Source: Magicicada septendecula
Taxonomy: Eukaryota > Arthropoda > Insecta > Hemiptera > Cicadidae
DNA length: 64,000 nucleotides
Assembly: GCA_034769895.1 (NCBI GenBank)
Contig: CM068373.1
Span: 436,771,080-436,835,079, forward strand
Reading direction: 5' to 3'
This document shows positions 44,302 to 57,039 of this stretch, piece by piece (position 1 is the stretch's first letter; each line of letters opens with the position of its first letter). A model generated the notes under the pieces. The model saw only the letters and a list, made by a program, of their open reading frames with translations, searched no databases and was not told the DNA's origin. The position numbers and the translations under genes are program-made.

Positions 44302-44312
44302 TGGTAGCAGAG
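44302..44312 (+). promoter_or_regulatory. Primer binding site, initiator tRNA-Met type (unit 3)
   Basis: TGGTAGCAGAG two bases after LTR 3. Confidence 0.75.
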
Positions 44313-44938
44313 CGTGGTTACGACAAGGGTCCTGTGGGTGTGACGGGGCTTGCAAACTTAGGAAATATTTTAAAATTTTCACAATGTTTAGTTCTTAAAT
44401 AGAACTTAGAAAAATTTTCAAGGCCCTATATCCCAAGGTTGAAAATATTTTGTTAGTTTTAAGGTTTGAAATATATGTATATGTACTTGCCCGCCTTGCA
44501 TAAGTGAATAGTGCCACGTGGTAGGAAATTTTAGAAGGGGAAATCCCTGGGCAAGACTTATCGCAGTCGGTGCTTAGTTAGTTTGAGTTTACCTTACCCA
44601 TGTTTGGGGAGGTGTTGCGGTTTTTTGTGATTAGGCGGTATGGCCCGATCGGCAGTCGGTTTCTGCCGATAAATGGTAGCCGGAGGTAACCTAAGAAATG
44701 GTTAAAATAAATTTTCGTTGGTCGGTATTTTGTTTTTCGTGTTGTGCGTGTTGTGTGTGTGTCGCGTTCCTTTTGTCTGGTGTAATCGAGTGTGAGCTGT
44801 TCAGGTAGTGGGCTAGTTCTCGCATCGTTAGGTGGACCCGCAGTCTACTCTTTGGAAGAACAGTACTTGGGTTTTTCAGATTCTGATTAGTTAGAATAAG
44901 TTTTAAAGTTTTGTTAAGTGTGCCGACCGCGAAGTGAG

Positions 44939-46210
44939 ATGACGTCGATAAATCCTGAGTTGTTTGTTAGGGAGGAAATTGAGTTCGAGCTCCGGGCCCG
45001 GGGTAAAGAAACCCAAGGCAATGTCCAAACCTTACGGCGGCTGCTTCGTGAAGCGCTGACCGCGGGAGATGCGCTCTCCAGGGTCAATATCACTGACCCC
45101 GAGAGGGAGTGGGAACGGTGCACGGAAAAGTGGGGTGAGCTGAAGGAGTTGGCTCAATCCGTCGAAAGTTTGGAGGAGAGACCGGGATGCTCTCTCGTTG
45201 TCCGGCGGATCCGGCAACGTATGCAGCACTTGATTCATCGGCTGCAGAATTTACTGGCACAAGTCAGTGAACCGCCATATATAATACCGCCACCATATAA
45301 TATAACAGAAATTATCCAGGAGATTACCTCGACCCTCCAAGGGTCACCACCGGTAAGAGCATCCACCCCAATTCCGGTTGTTGAGGAGTCCGTGATCTCA
45401 GCGCTGAACACTTCTTCATACAGAGAAGTAGAGCCTGTACGGACTGGTTCGGGGGCGGCAACGTACAACCACCTGCCCAACCCACTTGCCGATATTATTA
45501 AACAACTGCCAGTCGTGGACGGACTGGAAGCAGATAAACTACTCCCGTTTTTTAAGATAGTCTTTGAATTGAAGGACTATCCGGGTATGCTGGAGCGAAC
45601 GGTGCTCGAACTCATCTTCCCCTACTGTCGCGGTACCATGGCTGACAGGGTGGCGGAGGTAATGCGACGTAAGGAAGGTGTGGATGAGTTCCACCGGGTG
45701 GTGCTGAGGGCGTTCGTACCCAGTAGAATGATGGAGCAATTGCGCCATCGGCATTTTTATAAAGTACAGGCACGGGGCGAAACATTGGCCCAGTATGTGC
45801 TGCGAATGCGCCAGGTAGCGCGTATTCTGGGAATGGGCATGTCGGAGGAAGAGGTAGTCCAACACATCCTCGACGGCGTCTCTGCCGACGACCGTCTGCG
45901 ACTAGTTTTTGCACAGCGGCCGCAGTGGTTTACCGACCTGGAGCGACTCTGCGTTATGACGGAGACCATGCAGATGACCGACCAGGCGAGCGGAAACAGT
46001 AGACGAGCCGAACCAAGACCTCAGACATCGGAAGGGGCCAGAGAGCCTACCTTCCCCCGACAGGCCCAGCCAGCTCGAAATCGTCAGCAAACAAATCCAA
46101 AGACTGTGATTTGTTATAATTGTAACCGCCCGGGACACGTGGCGAGAAATTGTATGCGAGGGCGCGCGCGACCAGCACCACCTATGTCTAGACCAGCGCC
46201 AAAAAACTAA
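44939..46210 (+). CDS. Gypsy Gag (unit 3)
   Basis: 423 codons, with the unit 2 silent bases (T at 45046, G at 45451), so it descends from the same copy as unit 2. Confidence 0.87.
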   Translation: MTSINPELFVREEIEFELRARGKETQGNVQTLRRLLREALTAGDALSRVNITDPEREWERCTEKWGELKELAQSVESLEERPGCSLVVRRIRQRMQHLIHRLQNLLAQVSEPPYIIPPPYNITEIIQEITSTLQGSPPVRASTPIPVVEESVISALNTSSYREVEPVRTGSGAATYNHLPNPLADIIKQLPVVDGLEADKLLPFFKIVFELKDYPGMLERTVLELIFPYCRGTMADRVAEVMRRKEGVDEFHRVVLRAFVPSRMMEQLRHRHFYKVQARGETLAQYVLRMRQVARILGMGMSEEEVVQHILDGVSADDRLRLVFAQRPQWFTDLERLCVMTETMQMTDQASGNSRRAEPRPQTSEGAREPTFPRQAQPARNRQQTNPKTVICYNCNRPGHVARNCMRGRARPAPPMSRPAPKN

Positions 46211-46247
46211 GTAGACAGGGGAAGATATTTCGGAGGATGTCTTCCCC
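46201..46247 (+). promoter_or_regulatory. -1 frameshift signal (unit 3)
   Basis: AAAAAAC at 46201-46207 with the stem-loop at 46218-46247, unchanged. Confidence 0.82.
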
Positions 46248-48301
46248 CCGCTTCAATTCTGTTCAACTTCCGTCGACCTCCAGGCAGCCGTTAAAAGCCC
46301 CATCTTCAAATATCAAGGTCCAGTCCGCTACCTCGCAACAACTTTCTGTATGCCCCTTTCTGTCGCTCGAGGTAAAGGGGGGTCAGCTCAGAGCCTTAGT
46401 TGACTCCGGTTCAGCCCGATCCATCATTTCATCTCGGGTACATGCGGACCTTGAACAACAAGGTTTAATTATAAGGTCAGAAAAGTCATCTGCTATATGC
46501 TGGACGGCATCCCGTGAAATCTTGCCTATCTCCCGGGTTACTTCCTTTAAGATCAAAATTGATGGGTTTTCTTGGGTGTGGTCTTTTCTGGTTTCTCCTG
46601 CTCTGGGAGTGGATTGTATCATTGGTGCCGATTTTATCGCAAAAAGTGGTCTCGTGCTGGACATTCAAGCGCACCAATGTTTTTTTAAATTTAATCGGGA
46701 GGTTTTAATTCCGTTCCTTGGGTACCAGGGCGCTAAGCCGGGTATCCAAGAAGTAGCTTGTCCCGATTCTGCACGAGACCATCTCACTCCATCCCAGCAG
46801 ACGGCCTTAGATCATTTGTGTGAGGAATTTCCCGAGGTGTTAACTCCTACTTTGGGACTCACACACCTGCTGGAATATAAAATCAGTCTAACAGATACGA
46901 AAATAGTGAGGTCACACCCTTACAAGTTTGCCCCTCCTAAGATGACCATTCTGCGAGAGAAGGTTCAAGAATTATTGGACCAAGGGGTGATTGAACCTTC
47001 TCATTCCAGCTATGCCAGTCCAGCATTTTTAGTGCCAAAGCCTGGTGGCAAACAAAGAATGGTAATAGATTACAGGAAGTTGAACGCCAATATCGAGGTG
47101 GATTCTGTTCCCCTCCCGGATTTACATTCGGCCTTTGATTGGTTCAGTGGGGACAGATTTTATACCATTATCGATCTGAACGCGGCCTATCATCAGATAC
47201 CTCTTGCCAAAGAAAGTAAACCATACACAGCTTTTTGTGTACCCTGGAATTTGTACCAGTACACAAGGGTTCCCATGGGTTTGGCTGTGGGGGCCCAGAC
47301 ACTTACTCGCCTTCTTGACACTGTCTTTCACGACGTCAAATTCCGTTTCATCTATAATTATCTTGACGATCTGTTGGTGTATAGTGAGACTTTCGAGGAT
47401 CATCTGCGGCATTTAAGAGAGGTGTTGGGTCGTTTAAGAGAGGCTGGCCTCACTGTCAATCCCGAAAAGGTTCGTTTCGCCCAAGAGAGTATTTCTTTCT
47501 TGGGCCATTTAATTTCATACAAGGGCGTGACGGTAGACCCAGAGAGGACACAAGGCATCCGTGACTTTCCTCCGCCAAGGGATGCGAAAGGCATAGCGAG
47601 ATTCGTCGGTATGATAAATTTTTATCGGCGTTTCATACCGAATATCGCTGAAATTGCCGCTCCCTTGAATGAACTGAGGAAGAAGGGGGCAAAGTTTTCA
47701 TGGGGGGAAAACCAACAGAAGGCTTTTGATACCTTAAAGGAAGCCATCATTTCCCCACCGGTGTTGCGGATGCCCGACTTTTCAAAGCCGTTCATTTTGC
47801 AGACGGACGCGAGTTCGGTTGCGCTCGGAGCGGTCCTTTCCCAGGTTATTGACGACGCTAGGCAGCCTGTGGCTTTTATCTCACGCACGTTGACCCAGCA
47901 AGAACGTAAATCATCCGTTTATGAGCTAGAGTGTTTAGCTGTTGTATACGCTCTAGATAAGTTCAGGCGTTTCCTGGAACATGCTGAGTTCCTGCTCGAG
48001 ACCGACAATCAGGCTCTCTCATGGCTTCTAGCTCATCCCCGGCAACTGGGTAAAATTGGTAGATGGGTGGTGAAAATCTCATCCTTTAAGTTCACCGTGC
48101 AACACATCAGGGGATCCCAGAATGTGGTTGCAGATGCCTTATCCCGTATGTTTTCCCAACCCAGTGATGCCCAAGCTGAGCAACCCTGTTCCGTTCTTCT
48201 AGATTTTCCGTTAGCCTTCACTGATGTGTTACCCCATCAGTTAAACGACGAAGTGCTGGGTCAAGTCATCCAAAATATTAAGCAGGGTAACGTACAGGCC
48301 C
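46207..48301 (+). pseudogene. Gypsy Pol, protease-RT-RNase H (unit 3), cut by BEL
   Basis: Matches unit 2, including T at 46665. It reads on to a stop at 48369 within the BEL LTR. Confidence 0.87.
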
Positions 48302-48767
48302 TGTTTAAACTTTGTACTGTTTTGTCAGTTGTAAGCAGTCTACTAACATTGCACGGCACGCGCGGATGACGTCACGCTCTTATCAAACCTTGCAATCGGC
48401 CAGCCTAGCCGACTGCAAGCCAGTATTAGTTCAGTTTATAACACGACTCCGAGCGCAACTCTCGTTAAACACTTCTCTTACAGCCGCGGCTTTTGGCTAT
48501 TATACAGCATGCATTTATAACATTTCACTTTAATCGTCTACCTGCGTCCATCTGCAATGGACCACGATTTCATTCAAAATTAATCTCGGGCATTATCGCC
48601 TCAAATGCTTCCGCACGTGCCGATCGTAACTAACAAACCAAATTATTCAATAAACGCATGTTCAATATCTCAAATACAGTCCACTTCTTTCTAACAAACA
48701 ATCCAGCCTTCCTTATTAGCGTCTTTGGAATAACTCGCGATTCTTCAAGAGCTTCCAAACCGCAACA
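48302..48767 (+). repeat. BEL 5' LTR, unit 3
   Basis: 466 bp, G at 48747, the same marker as in units 1 and 2. Confidence 0.9.
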
Positions 48768-49583
48768 TTTTTGGTCCTCCGGGCCGGATTTCACATTTCA
48801 GGCCAAAAACGACATCATTTTTGGTCCAACCAGGCAGGATTTCATATTTTCAGGCCAAAACAAACTACATCATTTTTGGTCCCAACGGCACAGATTTCTC
48901 ATACCTGAGTACACAGGCGACAGCATTTATTTATATACATCATTTCTGGAAAAACCAATCTGAAGTTAATCACGACAGACGGGCATCATTTTCGTCCTGA
49001 GCGACACCATTATCGTGAATCACGTCGCAGTCATCTCGACAAGATTCAGCCAAGCAGTAGACCAGAGACGACGGGACGAAACAGGACAACATTTTCGAGA
49101 TTCCACAGCTTTAATTGATGGAGGGTACAACATGAGGCAACGGCTGACCGGCAGAGACAGGAGGTGTAGCAGCTCCAAACGGGATCGAAGCCAGCTTCAT
49201 CACGAATGGATCGACGGCCACGTGACTATAAACTTTACCTATATTTGATTTATTTTTAATAATATTTCACTCAGTGTGTATTTTTTGACATATTTATATA
49301 AACAATTAACTTATTACACAATATAAATTAATAGATGGTTGGCAGCTCATTATCAGTCAGAACTTTAAAGATAAAGCTATACTTTGTAATCATTTAGATT
49401 TATAATTTCAATAATTTAACTGCCAACGAGTTTGATTAGTTAGAGAGGGTAAGTTTATGTTCAAACCAACGATCGCTAGCTACCAAACGTATTTAAACTC
49501 ATTCAAAATTAAGTTTGTGGTTCACATGCTCGATGCTCAATTGTTTCTAAATATCTTTCCCTTTTATATCTCAAACTGTAATA

Positions 49584-52500
49584 ATGGCCGATGTAAGGGC
49601 TCTGATAAAAAAACGAGGTACAATTAAGGCCTCAATATCCCGAATAAATACCTTCGCGGATAATTTTGATTTGTTAAACAGCGATCCTCATGCGCTCAAA
49701 ATAAAACTGCGTCATTTGATGGAATTATCCACCAAATATGACGAGATACAGTCACAAATCGAGGCTGAGGAAGCAGACGTTGCGTCAACAAGTGATAGAG
49801 TGCAAACGGAGGACGATCTCTGTGCTATAGAATGTAAATTGCAACACTTGTTGGAGCAATCTGAGCACTTGAACCAAAAACCACTAATTAATACTGATGG
49901 TAAACAGCCTAAAACAACCCCCATTCAATTGGAACCAATAAAATTACCACGGTTCGAGGGTAGTATTGTGGAATGGCAACATTATTACCATATTTTTATG
50001 GAACTAATTCATGTCAGAACAGACCTGACAGATATACAGAAGCTTCATTATTTGCACTCGTCATTACATGGCGAGGCGCTTAACGTAATAAAATCATTAC
50101 CCATAACACATGAAAATTACGCGGTGGCTATCGATCTGTTGAGGAATAGATATGATAGTAAGCTGATTGTCTCCGCTCACCACGTGTGGAATGTCCTAGA
50201 CGTACCATTAGTTCAGCAGGAATCCCAAGGTAGCATATCGCAATTTATTGATCAAATCTCTGCAAATATAAACGCTTTAAATAATCTCAAACTGCCAGTC
50301 AACACGTTTGAAATTATTGTCGTAAATTATCTAGCCAAAAAACTTGACAGTTACACTTTACGTTTGTGGAAAGAGAGTTTATCGGAGCATAAACTCCCTG
50401 ATTTTAATAATTTTATAAATTTTTTAAATTCACGTAGGAAACTACTGCAAAATATCGATAACGCGACTAGCCCAACGAGCAGGTTGAACAAAAGCGATAA
50501 GTCTCCTTATCGCAAAGCAGTTAAACAGATAAGCACTCCAAAGGGCGCATTCCACTCACATATTAGAAATAATTTATGCAGGCTATGTAACGGTGGACAT
50601 AGACTTAGCGATTGCCCACAATTTATATCGCTGTCTATCCCTGATAGAAAAAATGCGTTACTAAAAAACAAACTTTGCTTAAACTGTCTCCGTTCGGGAC
50701 ACGAGGGTTCAAAATGTCCCTCCAAATTTTCGTGTAAAAAATGTTCTAGGCGTCACCACACCACGATTCATGTCCCCAACAGGGACGTGACTTCTGTTAA
50801 CAACCAGTGTTCACTGAAAACACAGACCAATAAATCGGTATTGTTATCTACCGCCGTCTGTATGACATACAATAAGGTCGGCAAAAAATTTCCCGTTAGG
50901 ATATTACTGGATTCCGGTTCTCAAGCGAACTTTTGCACAATGGATTTCGCCCGCAGGTTGGGCCTCCAATTAGTTAAATCGCAATTGCCCATCACGGGTA
51001 TAAACAACTCGCTTTCCCAGGCTGACTTCAGTACTAACGTAAGGCTACATTCACGCTATAAACCCTTCACGTTAAACGTACATTGTGCCGTATTACCCAG
51101 TATAACTAATAATTTACCGGCGGAGTCGTTCAATCTTACCTCTTTAAATTTACCCAAGCGCATATTCCTGGCGGATCCTCACCTACATTGCTCATCGCAA
51201 GTCGATATATTAATCGGCGCTCAATATTTTCTACAATTAATTGAACCTGTGAAATATACGCGCGGACCACACTTTCCTATAATTCAGGAAACCAAGTTAG
51301 GATTTATTTTGGCCGGTGACTTACCATTCAACGTCGACGTGACTAGAACGGTTTCTTCATTTATGGTCTGTAAGGATGATAATCAGGTTTCCTCGCAACT
51401 AAAGGAATTTTGGAAGTTGGAGGAAATCTCTAGTCGCGAAACCCGATCTGAGGACTCACCGTGTGAAAGGCATTTCGTGGAAAACACTAGCCGCAATCGC
51501 GACGGGAGATTCGTGGTAGCCCTGCCCCGCAGATCTGATAAATCGTATTTGGGAGATTCTCTCCGCGGAGCAATACGCAGATTCCAATCGTTAGAATTCA
51601 AATTCAAGCAGAACCCTACCCTTTATAAGGATTATAGTGAGTTCATGAATGACTACTTAAGACTTGGCCACATGTCGCCGCTTAATGAATACGATCTGTC
51701 GCTTGACAGGTCAGAGATCTTTTATCTGCCCCATCACGCAGTCTTCAAAGACTCTAGCTTAACCACTAAATTGCGCGTGGTATTTGACGCATCCGCTAAA
51801 ACCACCAATAATTTGTCCCTTAACGACACTTTAATGGTCGGTCCTACGATCCAGCAGGATCTGTTTTCGATAATGGTTCGGTTCCGCACCCACCGATACG
51901 TACTTATTGCGGACATTGAAAAGATGTATCGCCAGATCATTGTTAATCCTAAGGATTCAAACTTGCAACGCATTGTTTGGCGTGATGCACCGCATAAGGA
52001 ATTGCGACATTACGCGTTAAGGACGGTTACATATGGCACTGCTAGTGCCTCCTTCCTTGCTACGCGTTGTCTGGCTCAAATAGCATATGAAAACAAAGCC
52101 GACTACCCTACCGCTGCTAAGGCCATAGCAAATGACTTTTACGTAGACGATCTCATAACGGGTTCGGATGATCCGAACAGCTTAGCTGAAATGAAAGGCG
52201 AGATCGAGAAGTTGTTGAGGAGGTATGGTTTTTCGTTACACAAATGGTTCTCTAACCACCATAAGATTATGACTCTTCGCGCCCAAGTAACCCGTGACTT
52301 CAGCAAGGGTCAAAACGTGCGTACCTTGGGCATACAGTGGAATGTTGAGGGGGATAACTTTTTGTACACCGTTAGGGGTGATGACAATCTAACCGTTCTC
52401 AACAAGAGAAGCGTGTTGTCAATCATTGCCGGGATCTATGATCCACTAGGTCTAATTGCTCCCATCACATTTTGCTGCAAGCATTTCGTGCAGCAGTTGT

Positions 52501-54719
52501 GGTTGGCGGGCACTGTTTGGGACGAACCCTTGTCCGGGTCACTAGCCAATCAATGGTCGGAATTATACGCCCAATTAGTCTCCGACACTCATTTTGAGAT
52601 TACGAGGTCGGTTAAGAGTTCGAACAGTTACCCAGTTAGTTCATTGCAGCTGCACGGATTCGCCGACGCTTCGGTTAAAGGTTACGCGTGTTGCATTTAT
52701 GTGCGGGCGGTCTATTCGAACGGCGCCTTATCATCAAACTTGTTGTGTGCTAAATCTAGGGTCGCTCCGCTGAAACAGATAACGCTTCCTAGACTTGAAC
52801 TTTGTGCTTGTTTATTGTTGGCTCAATTAACGTCCAAGGTTTTAAATGCCGTCGATTACAATTTTGACGGATTATATCTTTATTCGGATTCGATGATAGC
52901 GTTGTACTGGATACATCAGCAATCTTCCCGCTGGAAGGTATTTGTGGCTAACCGTGTCGCAGAAATACAGCGTCTTGTTAGCAGCAGGGGAACTTGGCGT
53001 CATGTAGTATCGAATGACAACCCTGCCGACGTTTTATCGCGCGGTTGCCTCCCTCGTGGTCTGCACTGTCATGCTCAATGGTGGCATGGTCCCTCCTGGT
53101 TGGCTCGTGATGCGGCCTCATGGCCGGTCAGCGCGTTCGACATTAATACTCCCTGTACCTTTCCCGACATTGAAGAGGAACGTCGCAAGCAGGCTCAAAC
53201 CTCACTAATTGTCGCGTCCTCAACACATAGTTACATTGAAAACTATTCATCTCTTACGAGGCTTATTCGCGTCTTCGCATACTGCCGTCGATTTCTTCGC
53301 AATTCTAGGCTCGCGGTGGTTGATAGAGACACGTCCTTTTTGTCGGCTCAGGAATTGTCTGACACGCTCTTGGTTTTTGTCCGGCAATCTCAGAAGTTGC
53401 ATTTCGACGTAGAGGTTAGGGAACTTGAGGCACACCGGTGCCTTCCACGCAGTAGTAAAATTCTTGCTCTCAACCCATTCCTGGATAAATCAGGCATTTT
53501 AAGAGTGGGTGGACGCTTGCAATTCTCCCCACTTAGCTACGAGACTAAACACCAAATAATTTTACACCCGCACTCTCATCTCACGAGATTAATAATTGAA
53601 TACGAACACATCCGTTTGTTGCACGCTGGAGTGCAATCAACTCAAGCTTCGCTTAGGCGTAAGTATTGGATCATACACGATAAGTCCTATATCCGCTCAG
53701 TGATACATAAGTGTGTCACTTGTTTTCGTTTCCGGGCTAAAGGCGCGAATCAATTACTCGGTCAATTACCCTCTTCTAGGGTCACGCCGTCAAGGCCATT
53801 TTCACAGTCGGCCGTGGATTACGCAGGTCCGGTGTTTTTGCGCCATGGCGGGCAGCGCTCTAAGTCCACGACCAAGGCATATATCGCTCTATTTATATGC
53901 ATGTGTACTAGGGCCATCCATTTAGAATTGGTGTCGGATCTTACTTCCAACGCCTTTATAGCGGCTTTAAAAAGGTTCATATCGCGCAGAGGTATTCCCG
54001 CGCAAATATTTTCGGATAATGGCACGAATTTTCGTCGTGCCAACCACACGTTGCATGATTGGTACAAATTTTTAACCTCCAAGGAAGTTGAACAACCTTC
54101 TCTGGAGTTTTGCGGTCTCCACGGCATCAAATGGTCCTTTATCCCCCCTTCAGCCCCTCATTTCGGTGGTTTGTGGGAAAGTGGTGTAAGGAGTGTTAAA
54201 TTCCATTTACGTCGCGTAATTGGCAGTACGATCTTGAATTTTGAGGAATATTCTACCCTTCTTTCTCAAATTGAGGCTTGCCTTAATTCACGCCCGTTAT
54301 GCGCGGTGTCCGACGATGCTAGAGACCCTGAACCCTTAACTCCCGCTCATTTTTTGGTCGGTGCTCCACTGACGGCACTTCCGGAACCCGACTATACACA
54401 AGGCAATAATGCTCATTTGGGCAGATGGCTTCTGCTCCAAAAATTTACGCAGACCATCTGGAAACGGTGGTCTAGGGATTATCTGCAGCAGCTGCAGCAG
54501 CGCAATAAATGGCGCACCCCATTTAAAAATTTGAAGGTCGGACAACTTGTCCTCATTTTGGATGACAATTCCCCCCCTCTAGAATGGAAGCGTGGGGTAA
54601 TTACCAATGTTTTTCCGGGTCAAGATTCCTTAGTACGCGTCGCAGAAGTACGCACCGCGCTAGGTATCTTACGCCGACCCATCCACAAATTATGCCCCCT
54701 TCCGGTGGCAACAAGCTAG
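49584..54719 (+). CDS. BEL/Pao Gag-Pol polyprotein (unit 3)
   Basis: 1711 codons. The protein is the same as unit 2, including Val in the WDEP segment. No lesion seen. Whether it is expressed would depend on its own LTR (CRE palindrome at 48367). Confidence 0.93.
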   Translation: MADVRALIKKRGTIKASISRINTFADNFDLLNSDPHALKIKLRHLMELSTKYDEIQSQIEAEEADVASTSDRVQTEDDLCAIECKLQHLLEQSEHLNQKPLINTDGKQPKTTPIQLEPIKLPRFEGSIVEWQHYYHIFMELIHVRTDLTDIQKLHYLHSSLHGEALNVIKSLPITHENYAVAIDLLRNRYDSKLIVSAHHVWNVLDVPLVQQESQGSISQFIDQISANINALNNLKLPVNTFEIIVVNYLAKKLDSYTLRLWKESLSEHKLPDFNNFINFLNSRRKLLQNIDNATSPTSRLNKSDKSPYRKAVKQISTPKGAFHSHIRNNLCRLCNGGHRLSDCPQFISLSIPDRKNALLKNKLCLNCLRSGHEGSKCPSKFSCKKCSRRHHTTIHVPNRDVTSVNNQCSLKTQTNKSVLLSTAVCMTYNKVGKKFPVRILLDSGSQANFCTMDFARRLGLQLVKSQLPITGINNSLSQADFSTNVRLHSRYKPFTLNVHCAVLPSITNNLPAESFNLTSLNLPKRIFLADPHLHCSSQVDILIGAQYFLQLIEPVKYTRGPHFPIIQETKLGFILAGDLPFNVDVTRTVSSFMVCKDDNQVSSQLKEFWKLEEISSRETRSEDSPCERHFVENTSRNRDGRFVVALPRRSDKSYLGDSLRGAIRRFQSLEFKFKQNPTLYKDYSEFMNDYLRLGHMSPLNEYDLSLDRSEIFYLPHHAVFKDSSLTTKLRVVFDASAKTTNNLSLNDTLMVGPTIQQDLFSIMVRFRTHRYVLIADIEKMYRQIIVNPKDSNLQRIVWRDAPHKELRHYALRTVTYGTASASFLATRCLAQIAYENKADYPTAAKAIANDFYVDDLITGSDDPNSLAEMKGEIEKLLRRYGFSLHKWFSNHHKIMTLRAQVTRDFSKGQNVRTLGIQWNVEGDNFLYTVRGDDNLTVLNKRSVLSIIAGIYDPLGLIAPITFCCKHFVQQLWLAGTVWDEPLSGSLANQWSELYAQLVSDTHFEITRSVKSSNSYPVSSLQLHGFADASVKGYACCIYVRAVYSNGALSSNLLCAKSRVAPLKQITLPRLELCACLLLAQLTSKVLNAVDYNFDGLYLYSDSMIALYWIHQQSSRWKVFVANRVAEIQRLVSSRGTWRHVVSNDNPADVLSRGCLPRGLHCHAQWWHGPSWLARDAASWPVSAFDINTPCTFPDIEEERRKQAQTSLIVASSTHSYIENYSSLTRLIRVFAYCRRFLRNSRLAVVDRDTSFLSAQELSDTLLVFVRQSQKLHFDVEVRELEAHRCLPRSSKILALNPFLDKSGILRVGGRLQFSPLSYETKHQIILHPHSHLTRLIIEYEHIRLLHAGVQSTQASLRRKYWIIHDKSYIRSVIHKCVTCFRFRAKGANQLLGQLPSSRVTPSRPFSQSAVDYAGPVFLRHGGQRSKSTTKAYIALFICMCTRAIHLELVSDLTSNAFIAALKRFISRRGIPAQIFSDNGTNFRRANHTLHDWYKFLTSKEVEQPSLEFCGLHGIKWSFIPPSAPHFGGLWESGVRSVKFHLRRVIGSTILNFEEYSTLLSQIEACLNSRPLCAVSDDARDPEPLTPAHFLVGAPLTALPEPDYTQGNNAHLGRWLLLQKFTQTIWKRWSRDYLQQLQQRNKWRTPFKNLKVGQLVLILDDNSPPLEWKRGVITNVFPGQDSLVRVAEVRTALGILRRPIHKLCPLPVATS

Positions 54720-54737
54720 TCGTTTGCGTGCCTTACG

Positions 54738-54763
54738 GTGTGTGTGTGTGTGTGTGTGTGTGT
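54738..54763 (+). repeat. GT microsatellite (unit 3)
   Basis: 26 bases, same length as unit 2. Confidence 0.85.
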
Positions 54764-55423
54764 ATGTATGGGTGTGTGCGTGTCACATTACATGGAACAC
54801 GCCCGGGACATTCCCCGGGGCGAGCATACAAGTCAATTGTATCATAAGCATTGTAACATTGTTAAGTGTCGCTAGCTATTACAGAAATAGTGACTGTGTC
54901 TCATATGTACTATCAATTATTATGAATGTTGTGTATCGTTAATATGTTTGTGTGATTCAAATTCTGAGAACCACAAGTGTCAGTTATAGTGGCAATTATT
55001 CTATATATGTATTGTATTTTCTAAGGGTCAAAACATTATGAAATTCATTGGGGTTGTTATGTCAATATCATGGGGAAATTATTGTATTTTTTATGGTGTT
55101 ATCAATTTATTGTAATGCTTGACAAATATCAAGGGGTATCATTTGGGAAAGATCAATACCTACTTAATTATTGTATTATTGTGCGTATTGTATTACTGTT
55201 ATGTGTTGAGTAATCTTGACGTCAGTAAGCCCTTGCTATTGGCGTAAGGGTCAATTTATTGTATGCTTGGTGATTGTTAATTGAATTTATATTACGTCCA
55301 TTATGTCATTGCTCTCTGGCCAGTGCGCCAATTATTGTATCGCTTACGACATGTAAGTCTAATTATTATATTGTTCAATTTAACCGTTAATGTACAAAAT
55401 CGTCCCGATTTTGGCGGGCAGTA
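54764..55423 (+). other. BEL 3' non-coding region (unit 3)
   Basis: No gene; same AATTATTGTAT-type words as the other copies. Confidence 0.6.
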
Positions 55424-55889
55424 TGTTTAAACTTTGTACTGTTTTGTCAGTTGTAAGCAGTCTACTAACATTGCACGGCACGCGCGGATGACGTCACGCT
55501 CTTATCAAACCTTGCAATCGGCCAGCCTAGCCGACTGCAAGCCAGTATTAGTTCAGTTTATAACACGACTCCGAGCGCAACTCTCGTTAAACACTTCTCT
55601 TACAGCCGCGGCTTTTGGCTATTATACAGCATGCATTTATAACATTTCACTTTAATCGTCTACCTGCGTCCATCTGCAATGGACCACGATTTCATTCAAA
55701 ATTAATCTCGGGCATTATCGCCTCAAATGCTTCCGCACGTGCCGATCGTAACTAACAAACCAAATTATTCAATAAACGCATGTTCAATATCTCAAATACA
55801 GTCCACTTCTTTCTAACAAACAATCCAGCCTTCCTTATTAGCGTCTTTGGAATAACTCGCGATTCTTCAACAGCTTCCAAACCGCAACA
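55424..55889 (+). repeat. BEL 3' LTR, unit 3
   Basis: 466 bp, C at 55869 against G in the 5' LTR. Confidence 0.9.
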
Positions 55890-55894
55890 GGCCC

Positions 55895-57039
55895 CTTATT
55901 TCTTGTCCAAGGGAGTCCTTTGCTGTCGAGAAAGAAAAGGACGAGCACCTAAAATCGTGCTGCCTAGCAAATTAGTGCCCATGGTCTTCAGTTATTACCA
56001 TGATTCCCCAATCGGAGGCCACAAGGGAATTTCGAAGACCATTTCCAGTATTAGGAAACATTTTATCTGGAAGGGCATGGATAGAGACATCGCGACGAGA
56101 GTAAAAAACTGTCATCTGTGTGGCTTGAGCAAGCCTGCCCAGAACACCAAACTAGGGTTGTTATCGTCTGAGGTGGCGAGCAGACCAATGGAAAAGTTAT
56201 TTATTGACTACGTGGGGCCGTTCCCCCGTAGCAAGTCAGGTAATGCTTACCTGCTTGTTTGTGTAGATGCCTTTTCAAAGTTTGCCTGGCTACTGCCCTT
56301 ACGGCAGGCAACCGCTCTTTTGACCATCAACGCTTTACAGAACCACGTTTTTCAGCATTTCGGTCTTCCGACCATCATTGTCTCGGACAATGGTCCGCAA
56401 TTTATTTCAAACGAATTCAGGCGTATGTGTTTCGCCAGTGGCATCAAACACGTAACCACTTCCCCTTATTATCCACAACCGTCCCATGCGGAGAGATTCA
56501 ATCGGAATCTCCGGTCCGCCTTGATTGCTTATCACGCTGAGCAACAAACCACCTGGGATCAGAATCTGAAGTGGTTACAATTAGCCTTCAACACGGCCAG
56601 ACACGACAGTCATCAGGCCGTGCCCTTTGAAATTTTGTTTGGATTCTCGCCCGCACTCCCGTTGACCAACCTATGGGATATCGAAGATCTTCTGCCGCGG
56701 GAGCCCAATAATAAAACTGCGGAGAGATGGAAAATGGCTCGGAAGAATTTGCTGCGAGCGCACGAGCGGGTCCGTCGGCGTTATAATCAGGGGCGTATTC
56801 CAAACCCCTTCCGGATTGGTGACTGGGTCTATTGCCAAAGCCACCCACTCAGCTCTGCCGCCGACAAACGTGCTGCGAAGCTATGCTACCGTTGGTCGGG
56901 GCCATACCGAATCATAGGATTTACGTCACCGGTGACGGCCCGGCTGGGCGTACCGGGAGACAAACAAAAGTTGTTGACAAGCCACATTTCCAAACTTAAA
57001 CGTTGTCGGGGGCTATCCAAAACGTTCGAAGGGGGATAG
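55895..57039 (+). pseudogene. Gypsy Pol, integrase part (unit 3)
   Basis: As the other units except T at 56318, which changes Arg to Leu in the core between the first and second catalytic Asp. This is the only difference from unit 2 that I found in 15.26 kb. The frame is open from the LTR-borne ATG at 55780. Confidence 0.87.

Larger units (their letters stand above)
48302..55889 (+). mobile_element. Nested BEL/Pao element, unit 3 copy (open frame)
   Basis: 7588 bp, GGCCC at 48297-48301 and 55890-55894. Threefold primer-site repeat at 48766-48915. Confidence 0.92.
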